Shown: positions 1-8,457 of the stretch, one piece after another
How positions within the stretch are numbered: position 1 is the stretch's first letter
Layout: each line of letters begins with the position of its first letter
Assembly: GCA_039024315.1 (NCBI GenBank)
Contig: JBCCQN010000024.1
Location: 1 to 56,553, forward strand
DNA: 56,553 nt
From: JBCAWW01 sp039024315
GTDB taxonomy: Bacteria > Bacteroidota > Bacteroidia > J057
Direction of reading: 5' to 3'
Translations under genes and position numbers: made by a program
Notes under the pieces: generated by a model
What the model saw: the letters and a program-made list of their open reading frames with translations, nothing else
Database searches by the model: none
What the model was told of the DNA's origin: nothing

Positions 1-803
1 GTAGGATCCATCGGATCTACCCCTAAGTTCGAGTAATTACCACCAAAATCTGAGAAGGAATACTCCATATTGGGATCTTCAAAAGTAAGAGGCAATTCCA
101 TCTGAGATAAGAACCGAACATCATCCCAGAAAAAAATAGTATCAGCTCCAGCAGCAGCACCGGTGACGCCATAATTGAAAGAGATCGAAGCCAAATCATA
201 GGTATTGTTAAGATCTAGCGGACCTGTACCAGGAATGGGTGTATTAAAATCAAAGACCAAGGTTTCCCAAGCATTAGCCGTGGTGGTAAATGTACCCGCT
301 TCAACAAAAATAGTGTTATCACTTGCGTCTTCAACTTTGAGACGAATGGGTAGTCCAGCTGAGGGACTATAAATCCTTACACTCATTTTTGATTCTGAAG
401 CAGAAAAGGGGATAGGTGAAGCAAAACCCAAAGGGGTTCCAATTACCGTTCCGGACCAAATTTCGGCACTAATTGACTTGGTAGTCATGCCTACCATATT
501 GCTAGGGTCAAGCGGGTCTAGAACAACTGATGAATAGTTTCCGCCAAAATCATCTAGCGTATAATCTATGGTATCGTTATCGAAAGTTACTGGAAGTTCT
601 ATTTGGGAACCGTTACTGACTATTTCAAGCTTAGATTCTTCTTTAAAAAGCTCCAAGGATTCTAGCTCAAGGCTAGACGATTCAGTATTTGAATCTTTAT
701 CGTTTAGCGTGAAATCAGAAGAGAATGTGTGGCTGTAAGCACTGACGATGACAAGAATGAGCAGGAGACGTAAATGATTTTTCTTCCCTTTTTTTCTTTT
801 CAT
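1..803 (-). CDS. Exported repetitive surface protein, N-terminal part (runs off left edge)
   Basis: An open frame runs from an ATG at 803 to the window edge (about 267 codons seen). A basic N-terminus (MKRKKGKK) and a hydrophobic stretch (LRLLLILVIVSAYS) form a signal peptide. Two copies of a repeat unit are visible about 190 residues apart: 'QIELPVTFDNDTIDYTLDDF', followed by GGNYSS and LDPLDP, and then the close variant 'QMELPLTFEDPNMEYSFSDF', followed by GGNYSN and VDPMDP. Between them is a beta-rich region with a WETLVFDF segment, as in carbohydrate-binding or LamG-like modules of Bacteroidota surface proteins. A T9SS sorting domain could lie beyond the edge. The exact function is unknown. 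Confidence 0.7.
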   Translation of the reverse strand, partial: MKRKKGKKNHLRLLLILVIVSAYSHTFSSDFTLNDKDSNTESSSLELESLELFKEESKLEIVSNGSQIELPVTFDNDTIDYTLDDFGGNYSSVVLDPLDPSNMVGMTTKSISAEIWSGTVIGTPLGFASPIPFSASESKMSVRIYSPSAGLPIRLKVEDASDNTIFVEAGTFTTTANAWETLVFDFNTPIPGTGPLDLNNTYDLASISFNYGVTGAAAGADTIFFWDDVRFLSQMELPLTFEDPNMEYSFSDFGGNYSNLGVDPMDP

Positions 804-1173
804 TATTGATATGGTGAGAATTTTAGCTCTATTAAGGAGCCTACTTACTTTTATTTTATGCTACTGAAATGAATGAATTAAAGTGGATTTACTAATACCT
901 ATAAACCTGAAGTCGTAATAAATATGAAAAATCTCATTTGTCCTAATTTTTATTACAATAGATGAATAAATACATAAACAATATTCGAGCCGCAAAAACA
1001 TTAATTTCCTTAAGTCCCCTACTCAAGCACCTACGGTGTAAGCTTAATCCTCAATCTTGTGAGGTAATAAATAAAAGTGGATAAGACTGAGCGTAATCGA
1101 GGGATCCAATTTTTATAGTACCTCTTTTTCTAAGTCCTTTGAGGGTGTGTAATCAGTATTAGTTTTGGGCTTA

Positions 1174-1191
1174 CCGCTGCGCGGAACGCTT
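1174..1191 (-). repeat. GCGTT-hairpin copy 1
   Basis: The minus strand reads AAGCGTT then stem CCGC, loop GCA, stem GCGG. It is intergenic and forms an inverted pair with the copy at 1286. Confidence 0.8.
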
Positions 1192-1285
1192 GTCTCGGGG
1201 TTTACGAAATACGCCCCTCCTACCAACTATCTGTAAGGACCTATTAATTAGGTGGACAAGGGCTCGTCTAACATGAGCAAGAACT

Positions 1286-1303
1286 AAGCGTTCCGCGCAG
1301 CGG
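1286..1303 (+). repeat. GCGTT-hairpin copy 2
   Basis: The plus strand reads AAGCGTT, CCGC-GCA-GCGG. It is identical in sequence to copy 1 but inverted, with 94 bp between the two. Confidence 0.8.
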
Positions 1304-1494
1304 TCCTCCCCCAAAAAGCTATCAAAAAACAAAGAAGTAGCGAGCACTTAATGGAAGTGGAAGGCAGACATTCACCTATACCAGCTTGAATCCGAGTATT
1401 ACCTGAGAAATCGTTTTCAGCAATTGCTTGAAAAAATGCCCCCTGTGCGCTGAAAGTTATATTTCATTGGTAGATTAGCGGCACCCTATCACGA

Positions 1495-2427
1495 TTACTT
1501 TAGGAGGAAAGTCAGCGGAATATGCAAGCGTTTTCGCCAAGCGTTTTCTGAGTGATTTTCATTTTCAAACTTCATAGACATCCAGTTATCGAACGTATAG
1601 CCATGTTTTTGGACAACAGAATCTACTAGCAGCTGGTATGGCTCATAAAAACTATCCAGCGTTTCTGTACCATAATCAAAGTAGATTTTATGACTTTCGG
1701 GCTTGGGTAGATTATCGTCGAGATATTCCACAAATTTTTGCGGAATAGGATTATTAATGGTATCAAATGTCCCCACCCAATGAGTGGATAAACAAGCTGC
1801 ACCAGCAAAAATCTCTGGATACTCACAAATCGCGTACATCGAAATCAAACCTCCCATACTAGAGCCTGCAATAAAGGTGTTTTGCTTGTCGGGCAGGGTC
1901 GAATAGTTGTCATCGATATAGGGTTTCAGTTCCTCTACGAGAAAAGTTAAATAATGATCAGAGCAAACAGCCGTTTTGAATAAAGCAGTTTCTGGATTTC
2001 TCTTTCCATGTTCAATGAGAGAGTCTTGGAGACTTTCTGGCAAGCTCTCGAAGGGTTTTTGAGGAAAGTATTCCGAGTGCCTTAGCTCTGTATTCCAAAT
2101 TCCAACCACAATAGTCTTTCGAATTTCGCCCTCATCTAGCAGCTTACTGATGGTCTCATCTGCGCCCCATTCTTGTCCATTCCATGAACGGGTGGAATCA
2201 TAAAGCATTTGCCCATCATGCATATAAAGGACAGCGTACTCTTCCTCTTCTGAATAATTATCAGGCAACCAGACATCGACGTTTCGTGAAACGACATAAT
2301 TAGAACTAAAGGCCTCAATTCGCTCTACTTTTCCACTGCCCAAGCTTAGGATTTCGGTTTCCTTGACATCAGAAGCACAATGGGCAAAAATCAGTACAAC
2401 AAGCATGCTGGCTAATAATCTTTTCAT
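1495..2427 (-). CDS. Alpha/beta-hydrolase lipoprotein, esterase-D/enterochelin-esterase-like
   Basis: A 310-residue probable lipoprotein: a hydrophobic signal ends in FAHC (Cys17). The body resembles the putative-esterase family (esterase D, ferric enterobactin esterase, YieL type): VDVWLPDNY and AVLYMHDGQ near residues 50-73, the nucleophile elbow GSSMGG (Ser190) and a C-terminal His (ENENHSENAW, His292). The likely role is hydrolysis of an ester in the periplasm or at the cell surface; the substrate cannot be told. The last codons contain a degenerate GCGTT-like stretch (1526-1550). It stands alone, upstream of the tRNA-Asp remnant. Confidence 0.75.
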   Translation of the reverse strand: MKRLLASMLVVLIFAHCASDVKETEILSLGSGKVERIEAFSSNYVVSRNVDVWLPDNYSEEEEYAVLYMHDGQMLYDSTRSWNGQEWGADETISKLLDEGEIRKTIVVGIWNTELRHSEYFPQKPFESLPESLQDSLIEHGKRNPETALFKTAVCSDHYLTFLVEELKPYIDDNYSTLPDKQNTFIAGSSMGGLISMYAICEYPEIFAGAACLSTHWVGTFDTINNPIPQKFVEYLDDNLPKPESHKIYFDYGTETLDSFYEPYQLLVDSVVQKHGYTFDNWMSMKFENENHSENAWRKRLHIPLTFLLK

Positions 2428-2534
2428 TTTAATTATAGGTCAATCAGTTTTACTAGAATATTAGCTTCTCAAGGTGGGAATAACAACAGAATCATTCATT
2501 TTGATGAGCTGCGGTCAAAAATTGATGCACCAAA

Positions 2535-2558
2535 AAGGAGTTACTCGCGTAACTCCTT
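2535..2558 (-). terminator. Rho-independent terminator
   Basis: A 10-bp perfect stem (AAGGAGTTAC / GTAACTCCTT) with a 4-base loop is followed on the minus strand by a run of five T. It lies just 3' of the tRNA-Asp fragment, in the same relation as the terminator behind the intact tRNA. Confidence 0.75.
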
Positions 2559-2570
2559 CTGGATTTTTTG

Positions 2571-2592
2571 GCGGTCTGGACGGGACTCGAAC
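2571..2592 (-). repeat. Duplicated 3' end of tRNA-Asp (att-like)
   Basis: 22 bp match the intact tRNA-Asp (3487-3508) with one mismatch. They cover the T-loop, the 3' half of the T-stem and the acceptor 3' strand. The T-stem 5' half and the rest of the tRNA are absent. The orientation is the same as the intact gene and the offset is 916 bp. This is the geometry left by an integrative element that uses the 3' end of a tRNA gene as attachment site. Confidence 0.6.
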
Positions 2593-2728
2593 TGACGTTT
2601 TAACTTCCTTTTTTCAGTGGTTTATAGCATTGAAAAACGAGAGGTCTCGCTTACAGCTCCTCATTTTGGTAAGAAACTATGCTTTTCTCTCTTCCCAAAT
2701 TCATGGAAAAAGAACCCTAAGTCTATGA

Positions 2729-3334
2729 TCATTTTTCATCAACCTTTGGACTGCTTACATAAGGAACGAGTGTTACATCCTGATAGATATCTGAAACCGA
2801 AAGTTCAACCCCACTTTTTTCTAGTGAAATGATATCTTGATTTCGGTCAAACAGATTATAGGCCCAACCACCGGTTTCCATTTTTGCAAATAGTTCCACT
2901 TTCAGCTTGTCTGGGGACACCAACACATAATATTGTAAGGAAGGTAATCGCAGATAAGCATGAAATTTATCACCTCGATCCCTGATTTCTGAAGATTCTG
3001 ATAAGACCTCAATTACTAGCAATGGATACCGCTTCGTTTGGTAATCCTAATGATCCTTTGCATCACAAGTGAGCATCACATCAGGCAAGTAGTATTTTCC
3101 CGCTTCTTCTACTTCTAGCCGAATGGTCTCAAATTGTACTTTGCAGCCTTTACCGGCAGTTGCATCTTTGAGCAAACGAGTGAGGTTAAACACCAAGTCA
3201 TTATGGGGCTCGGAGGTAGTCCCCATATCTAGGATTTTTCCATGTTCATACTCATACCGAGACTCAGCCTCTTCACTGATCGCAAAGTATTCCTCGGGTG
3301 AATAATTATGAACTTTGGTTACGGGCAAACCCAT
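2729..3334 (-). pseudogene. Uma2-family (DUF820) restriction-endonuclease-fold protein, interrupted by a stop codon
   Basis: The frame from the ATG at 3334 to 2729 is continuous except for one in-frame TAG at 3047-3049. The N-terminal part has the Uma2 pattern (YSPEEYFAISEE, RYEYEHGKILDM, YLPDVMLTCD). The C-terminal part continues it (PLLVIEVLSESSEIRDRGDK, then YVLVSPDKLKVELF). Together they give a normal-length protein of about 200 residues with the PD...EVLS...K nuclease-like core. Because the frame is kept on both sides, this is a nonsense mutation (or readthrough), not a frameshift. The gene lies inside the segment bounded by the two tRNA-Asp 3' ends. Confidence 0.8.
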
Positions 3335-3437
3335 ATCAATTCTTTTAAATAAAGATAGGGTTTATTCAGGAATATGTGAATCAGCAACGGCAGCAGCCTC
3401 AAGATTTCCAACAAAACGGAGAGTAATAGGCACAAAA

Positions 3438-3470
3438 AAATGTCCTACAATTACGATATGTAGGACATTT
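3438..3470 (-). terminator. Terminator behind tRNA-Asp
   Basis: A 12-bp perfect stem (AAATGTCCTACA / TGTAGGACATTT) with a 9-base loop is flanked by A and T runs, so it can work on both strands. It is 17 bases beyond the tRNA 3' end. Confidence 0.8.
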
Positions 3471-3487
3471 TTTTCTAAAAATTCTAG

Positions 3488-3561
3488 CGGTCCGGACGGG
3501 ACTCGAACCCGCGACCCCATGCGTGACAGGCATGTATTCTAACCAACTGAACTACCGGACC
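3488..3561 (-). tRNA. tRNA-Asp (GTC)
   Basis: The 74-nt gene folds into a full cloverleaf. The acceptor GGTCCGG pairs with CCGGACC and the discriminator base is G. The anticodon stem CATGC/GCATG carries loop CTGTCAC with anticodon GTC at 3525-3527. The T-arm is GCGGG-TTCGAGT-CCCGT. The CCA end is not encoded. Confidence 0.97.
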
Positions 3562-3677
3562 AACATGTCAAATGTGCCATTTTACAAGCCATCATTAATG
3601 CTGCTTGTTTGATGGGACTGCAATGATAGGGCAAGCCCTGATATATTCCAAATCTTTGACCAAAAAAATCACTTTTT

Positions 3678-4461
3678 TTATTCTTTTTCCTTTTGCTTCG
3701 CCTTGATCCAAAAGTCCTCCATCGTGGCTAAACTTAGCTCATTTAGATCTTGCTTGGCTGCTCGAGCCTGATCCTCAACAGATTGAAATCGACGGTAAAA
3801 CTTTGCGTTGGTTCTGGCCAACGCATCTTCCGCATTGATGCCTTCAAAACGGCAATAATTGACAAGCGAAAAAAGTAGGTCTCCCATCTCCTCGGCCCGC
3901 TCTTCTGGAGTAGCAGCTTCTTTAAACTCTTGTAACTCTTCTTGCACCTTGCCCCAGACGTCTTCTTTATTGGTCCAGTCAAAACCGATATTGGCCGCTT
4001 TTTCCTGCATGCGCTGAGCTTTGATCAAGGAGGGTAAGCTTTCGGGCACTCCATCCAGCACAGAGGCCTCTTTATGCCCTAGCAATGCTTTCTCTTTGGC
4101 TTTGATGATTTCCCAATTGGCATTGATCTCAGCTTCCGTTGCCCCTTTCAAATCTCCGTACACATGAGGATGCCGACGAATCAATTTCTCAATCTGAGCT
4201 TCAATCATCTCCGCGAGCGTAAAATGACCGTTCTGCGCAGCAAGACTACTATAAAAAAAGGATGTGTAAGAGTAAATCTCCCAACTCCACCTTAAGCTCA
4301 GCATTATCGTCCTTGAGAATCGCATCTGCCAACTCATAGGTTTCCTCGATGGTAAGGTGTCTCAGACTTTCTTTGGTTTGTTTTCGGTCCCAAGGGCATT
4401 CTACTCGTAATTCCTCCACAATCTGGACCAGACGTTGAAAAGCGCTTTGTACTTCTGTCAT
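3678..4461 (-). pseudogene. mazG: Nucleoside triphosphate pyrophosphohydrolase MazG, frameshifted
   Basis: MazG hydrolyses NTPs and dNTPs to NMP plus pyrophosphate. The first part starts at 4461 (MTEVQSAFQRLVQIVEELR, CPWDRKQTKESL, EETYELADAI, ELGDLLLHI) and stops at 4249. The rest continues in another frame (FYSSLAAQNGHFTLAEMIEA, KLIRRHPHVYGD, then the second MazG domain with DVWGKVQEELQEF and EEMGDLLFSLVNYCR) to 3678. The joint is a run of seven T on the coding strand; with six T the protein is continuous and about 260 residues, the normal length. A GCGTT-hairpin copy encodes LAAQN just past the shift. This may be a real mutation, a sequencing error or transcript slippage. Confidence 0.8.
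4228..4242 (+). repeat. GCGTT-hairpin copy 3
   Basis: CCGTT then CTGC-GCA-GCA, with the last stem pair lost. It lies inside mazG, where it is read antisense as LAAQN. Confidence 0.6.
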
Positions 4462-4501
4462 TTCATTTTGCTTTGCGCAAAGTTCTCAAGAAATACGCTT
4501 C

Positions 4502-5068
4502 CTACAAAAAGTTTAGCTTCAGATTACTGATAGATTGGAGTAAATATTCATGCGTGAGTCCTTCATCTAATGAATATCGACTATCTGTTGGATTGTGCTC
4601 GTCAAAAGGCATCATTCTAGGCTCTTTGGCAGTAAGGACCAATTCAAATACTTCATGCCCACCTTCTAGTTGGCAAAGCTCTAAATCATACAATCGCCCG
4701 CGGGCTTCACGAATCTGACAAGAGCGACCTTTACCGTTTTTAAACTCAGAACCCTTAGGAGAGATCATCTTAAAATATCGCATACAGCCCTCATAGGCTT
4801 CTTTGCCTTCTTTCCTCGTAGCAAAAACACGGCGCATTTGGATTTCGTAGAGCATCCCACGGTTGAAATGATATCCATAGGCAGCATCATTGTAATCAAC
4901 TAAGATCATTTGATTAGCCACCTTCTCCGTGATTTCAATATTTGATTTGCCCTCCAGCCAAGCGAGTACTTCCCCAAAGTGGGACTCGAACCTACAAAAC
5001 ATAGGATTCTGCGCTTGGAGCGCTAGGACAGGCAATGCACTAAAAGCAAGGGTAATAATCCATTTCAT
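4502..5068 (-). CDS. Exported protein of unknown function
   Basis: 188 residues with a clear signal peptide (MKWIITLAFSALPVLALQAQ, cleavage after AQ). The mature part has paired cysteines (Cys25; Cys94 in YEGCMRYF; Cys115 in RSCQIREARG; Cys131 in LELCQLEGG), so it may be disulfide-bonded in the periplasm. I do not recognise a family. It is 40 bp upstream of mazG on the same strand and could share its transcript. Function unknown. Confidence 0.7.
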   Translation of the reverse strand: MKWIITLAFSALPVLALQAQNPMFCRFESHFGEVLAWLEGKSNIEITEKVANQMILVDYNDAAYGYHFNRGMLYEIQMRRVFATRKEGKEAYEGCMRYFKMISPKGSEFKNGKGRSCQIREARGRLYDLELCQLEGGHEVFELVLTAKEPRMMPFDEHNPTDSRYSLDEGLTHEYLLQSISNLKLNFL

Positions 5069-5451
5069 TTTTGAAGGCTATATTATGCATAAGATTATAA
5101 CCATTACAAAAGTAGTTTTTACTTCAAAAAATTCAAAAATCTTACAAATCTTTAATCTCGTATCAAGATGCCAATTCAAATATAACTAACTATTACTGAC
5201 TAATAGCATTTTAAATTCAACTGATATGTAAAAAGCGAATCCTTTTCTTACACTGAAACGAAGCTCCTCGATCAATCAATAGCACTACTCTATTATGTAT
5301 CCTCAGGTATAAGATCAAAATAAATAGTGATTCTCTAATATTATGGAGTTTTAAAAGGGTAAGATATTATCAAAAATAAACCTCTCTAAGTATGCCATAC
5401 TGATAAAATTTCAGGATTGCTGCCTCAAGGGAAAAGCTGTAAATTCATCAC
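5069..5451. other. AT-rich intergenic region
   Basis: 383 bp between divergently transcribed genes. It must hold promoters for both, but I cannot identify a convincing consensus. No repeat, RNA or small gene is seen. Confidence 0.6.
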
Positions 5452-7386
5452 GTGAGAAACCCACTTCGCTACTATTTCTTTATCGCCGCTCTGATCTTCA
5501 GTAACAAGATTCAGGCGCAAGAGACGCAACCAGGGCTTCAACTTTCCATTCAACGCCAAAACAATTTTACCTACGCCACTTTTTGGGACATCAATCATAG
5601 CTGGCAAAAAGATCGCTACAGCCTTGCGCTCCGCTTTCATCATGACAATCTGTACAATAGTTTCCGTCAAACTGATCCCTTCGTGCAGCTTTACTTCAAA
5701 CTCTATTTTCAGCAGGCTTTCAAACTCAATGATCATTGGGAATTGGCCCAGCATACCGAACTAGATCAGTTTTTCAATTCTGGCACCCAAGCGTACAGTC
5801 TCTATGCGGGAGCTACCTATCGCAAAGGCAATTGGCTAAGTATCACCCCTCTTTTGGGATATAGTTGGGACCTTCGCTCTCAGATTTTAGATCAGGGTTT
5901 ATCCCCAGCTTTGATTATAAAATCCCAGTACCAGTGGGAAGATGGGCTCCAAATGCAAACTCGGTTTTATGCACGAGATAAGTACATTCAACCTCGGCTT
6001 CAGCGAAATCTGATGCTCCAAAGTCTCTGGTCTAAGCGTTTCAACCAATCCGCAGCTTTGGCGCTTGGCTTAAGAGGAGGCAGCAATCAGATGGATAACT
6101 ATACTTTGGGTTCTGTCAAACAAATCAAAGCCGATACCCTCGGTGGGCAACTCAACCTGCAATATGAACTCCTACCAGGCGTTTTGCTTGAGTCTGCCAA
6201 TGATTTGACCTACACAAGACGGCAGTTTGATTATGGCCTATTTACTGCCTCTGAAGCAGAATTTAACGATCTGCTCTTCAATCAGATTGACTTTTACACC
6301 CGTCAAAGGATTTCGAGTACAACTAAAAAGCTTAATCTAGCCTTCTTGTATGAATACCAATATTTAGGCAGGCGTTATGAATTAGAAAATTCTATGGAGC
6401 TCCCCGATATAGAATACAATCGCCTGCTCGAACGAGAGCAGCAAAAGGATTATTTCCGCAATCTCACCAATCTAGAGCTTCAAATTGCCTATCACCCTTC
6501 TGCCAAACATCGCATTACCCTCTTAGGCTCCAATCGATATCTTCAATATGATACCCCAGCAGATGATAATTTTGATGATCACGATGAGCTAAACTACGGT
6601 TTGAGTATTGATTGGAGGGGCCGCTGGTCGCGGAACTTTTCCACTCGTTATCAATTGATTGGGGGAGTGCGGCGGTATGCTTTCCTTTTCAAGGAACGCA
6701 GCCAAGACAATTACACCCAACGCAATCTGCGCATGGAGTTTGAGTATGAATGGCAGTTTCTTTCTAAATGGCGCTTGAGTGGGCAACAGTTCATTTATGT
6801 AACCTACAATGTCAAGGACTTTGAAGACCGCAATTTGACCGATCGCTCTACTCGCAATCTTGAGACGCGTATGCGACTTCAGTACCGTCATGGCCCTAAA
6901 TTCAATTCTGAGCTTTCCTTTTACCGCAAAGAAATTCACGTTTCCTACCTCAATTGGGATGCTTTTTCGGAAACAACGCTTGATACCACCACCATCTATC
7001 TCGCTACCTGGGAAAATCGCTGGCAGATCAAATCTCCAGTGCCCGATGCATTACTCTTTTTCGATTTTGGTTATAAGCATTTTAGTCAGCTGAGATTCAC
7101 AAATACTGCTATGATCAATCTCAGCAACATCCTCACTCCTATCAATCTACACATCCGTAACCATCAAACCGGCCCTACTACCGGTCTCCGCTTGAGACTA
7201 CGCAATCCTGCCTTTATAGAAGCCTCTGTCTGGTGGCAGCTACAATACCTCGACAATAAGTTCTTTGCTGTCGAGAGCTTCAGCACTCTCAGTAGCAGCT
7301 ATCGGGAAAGTGAACTCATCATTCCTAAAGTCAATTTCAGGCCTTTTTTCCAGCTCAAACTCAATCTTTGGCTAACTCCCAAATGA
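5452..7386 (+). CDS. Large outer-membrane beta-barrel protein
   Basis: 644 residues starting at GTG, with a signal peptide (YYFFIAALIFSNKIQA). The rest is built of amphipathic alternating stretches rich in Tyr, Trp, Arg and Gln (LQLSIQRQNNFTYATFWDI, LRFHHDNLYNSF, YQWEDGLQMQTRFYARDKY), with many short polar turns. It ends in FFQLKLNLWL, a typical final barrel strand. That predicts a barrel of 20 or more strands. No plug or TonB box is visible. I do not recognise a named family. An in-frame GTG is used because no ATG lies near the signal peptide. Confidence 0.7.
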   Translation: MRNPLRYYFFIAALIFSNKIQAQETQPGLQLSIQRQNNFTYATFWDINHSWQKDRYSLALRFHHDNLYNSFRQTDPFVQLYFKLYFQQAFKLNDHWELAQHTELDQFFNSGTQAYSLYAGATYRKGNWLSITPLLGYSWDLRSQILDQGLSPALIIKSQYQWEDGLQMQTRFYARDKYIQPRLQRNLMLQSLWSKRFNQSAALALGLRGGSNQMDNYTLGSVKQIKADTLGGQLNLQYELLPGVLLESANDLTYTRRQFDYGLFTASEAEFNDLLFNQIDFYTRQRISSTTKKLNLAFLYEYQYLGRRYELENSMELPDIEYNRLLEREQQKDYFRNLTNLELQIAYHPSAKHRITLLGSNRYLQYDTPADDNFDDHDELNYGLSIDWRGRWSRNFSTRYQLIGGVRRYAFLFKERSQDNYTQRNLRMEFEYEWQFLSKWRLSGQQFIYVTYNVKDFEDRNLTDRSTRNLETRMRLQYRHGPKFNSELSFYRKEIHVSYLNWDAFSETTLDTTTIYLATWENRWQIKSPVPDALLFFDFGYKHFSQLRFTNTAMINLSNILTPINLHIRNHQTGPTTGLRLRLRNPAFIEASVWWQLQYLDNKFFAVESFSTLSSSYRESELIIPKVNFRPFFQLKLNLWLTPK

Positions 7387-7453
7387 TAAGTCCTTCGGGA
7401 TGTTTGCATAATTCCCTCCCCTTCCCTATGCTTGTGCCCAAATAAACAAGAAT

Positions 7454-8362
7454 ATGGCGTCTTATTGGGGTATAGATCTAGGCGGTACCAAAATAGAAGG
7501 GGTGGTGTTGAAGGAAGCTAATGCACAAGCAGTCAAATGTCGCATCCGCGTACCCACCGAAAAAGAACATGGCTATGAACACATCATCAATCAAATCGCC
7601 AAACTGATTGATTTGATGGCCGAAGAAACGGGCGAAGGTCCTCAGAAAATCGGTATTGGTACTCCTGGAGCCATTGATCCGACAGATCAGGTCATGAAAA
7701 ACAGCAATACTACTGTCCTCAATGGCATGCCGCTTCACCGCGATCTCGAAACCAAATTAGGTATTCCAGTAGTGATGGCCAATGACGCCAACTGCTTTGC
7801 CTTAGCGGAGGCAATGATGGGTGCGGTTCCAGCGGCTTTGCCGAACGCTAAGGTCGTTTTTGGTGTCATCATGGGTACAGGAGTTGGCGGAGGCGTGGTC
7901 GTCAATAATCAAATCATTAATGGCCGGCATGGCATAGGCGGCGAGTGGGGCCATAACTTCTTAGATGAGTCAGGCGGGGAATGCTATTGCGGTCGAGTCG
8001 GTTGTGTGGAAACCATCTTATCAGGCCCTAGTCTTGAGCGTTATTATTCTTCTATTTCCGGCAATAAGCGTAAACTCAAAGAGATCGTAGAGCGCCACCA
8101 TGCGGGTAGCGATAAACATGCTGATGCCACTATGGATCGTTTGGTTCACTTTTTTGGCAAAGGTATGGGACCCATTATCAATATCTTAGACCCAGACGCC
8201 ATTGTTTTGGGCGGAGGAGTCAGCAACGTAGACGTTTTATATGACCGAGCTGTGGCAGAAGTCGCCAAATACGTCTTTAATCCTCGCATGGAAACCGTCT
8301 TTTTGCGCCCCAAATTGGGGGATAGCGCAGGCGTTTTTGGGGCGGCTATGTTGGTCGTATAG
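7454..8362 (+). CDS. ROK-family sugar kinase
   Basis: 302 residues. The phosphate-1 motif is DLGGTK (8-13) and the catalytic Asp is in NDAN (Asp111). A second glycine-rich motif is GTGVGGGVV, and the ROK signature with its zinc site is GGEWGH (His167) followed by CYCGRVGC (Cys177, Cys179, Cys184). The C-terminal adenosine motif is VLGGGVS. The protein is of normal ROK length with no DNA-binding domain, so it is a kinase and not a repressor. The substrate is probably a hexose, fructose or N-acetyl sugar. It is a cytoplasmic enzyme, possibly co-transcribed with the next gene (95-bp gap). Confidence 0.92.
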   Translation: MASYWGIDLGGTKIEGVVLKEANAQAVKCRIRVPTEKEHGYEHIINQIAKLIDLMAEETGEGPQKIGIGTPGAIDPTDQVMKNSNTTVLNGMPLHRDLETKLGIPVVMANDANCFALAEAMMGAVPAALPNAKVVFGVIMGTGVGGGVVVNNQIINGRHGIGGEWGHNFLDESGGECYCGRVGCVETILSGPSLERYYSSISGNKRKLKEIVERHHAGSDKHADATMDRLVHFFGKGMGPIINILDPDAIVLGGGVSNVDVLYDRAVAEVAKYVFNPRMETVFLRPKLGDSAGVFGAAMLVV

Positions 8363-8457
8363 TCTCTCGGTCAAACTAATTGCGGATAATGCATCTCAAT
8401 TCCAACCTAAGCCTTGATTAGTAGTCCTTTAGATAGCATAAGCAAATACGACACTAG

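Larger units (their letters stand above)
804..1494. other. Intergenic region with two inverted GCGTT-hairpins and a possible gene remnant
   Basis: No complete gene is visible in this 690-bp stretch. It holds two copies of the dispersed GCGTT-hairpin in opposite orientation (1174-1191 and 1286-1303). At about 1354-1455 (plus strand) a short frame ending in a TGA reads like the C-terminus of a protein (...YQLESEYYLRNRFQQLLEK...). It has no start and no upstream body, so it is at most a gene relic. Confidence 0.4.
2428..2728. other. Intergenic region with terminator and tRNA-Asp 3' fragment
   Basis: This 300-bp gap between the esterase and the dead Uma2 gene carries a minus-strand terminator (2535-2558) and a 22-bp copy of the tRNA-Asp 3' end (2571-2592). 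The frames that cross it in either direction show no family features and are not called. Confidence 0.6.

Noticed and set aside
2474..2832. Two overlapping plus-strand frames of 84 and 71 codons around the tRNA-Asp fragment.
   Set aside because: No initiation context, no recognisable composition, and they cross the terminator and the end of the Uma2 gene.
4245..4262. The mazG joint contains T TTT TTA, the classic -1 ribosomal slippery heptamer, in the right phase.
   Set aside because: A -1 slip leads into the wrong frame. The second half needs +1 (or loss of one T), so programmed -1 frameshifting does not explain the gene.
4981..4996. GGGACTCGAACCT resembles a tRNA T-arm on the minus strand.
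   Set aside because: It lies inside the coding sequence of the exported protein (residues FESHF) and no other tRNA arm is present.
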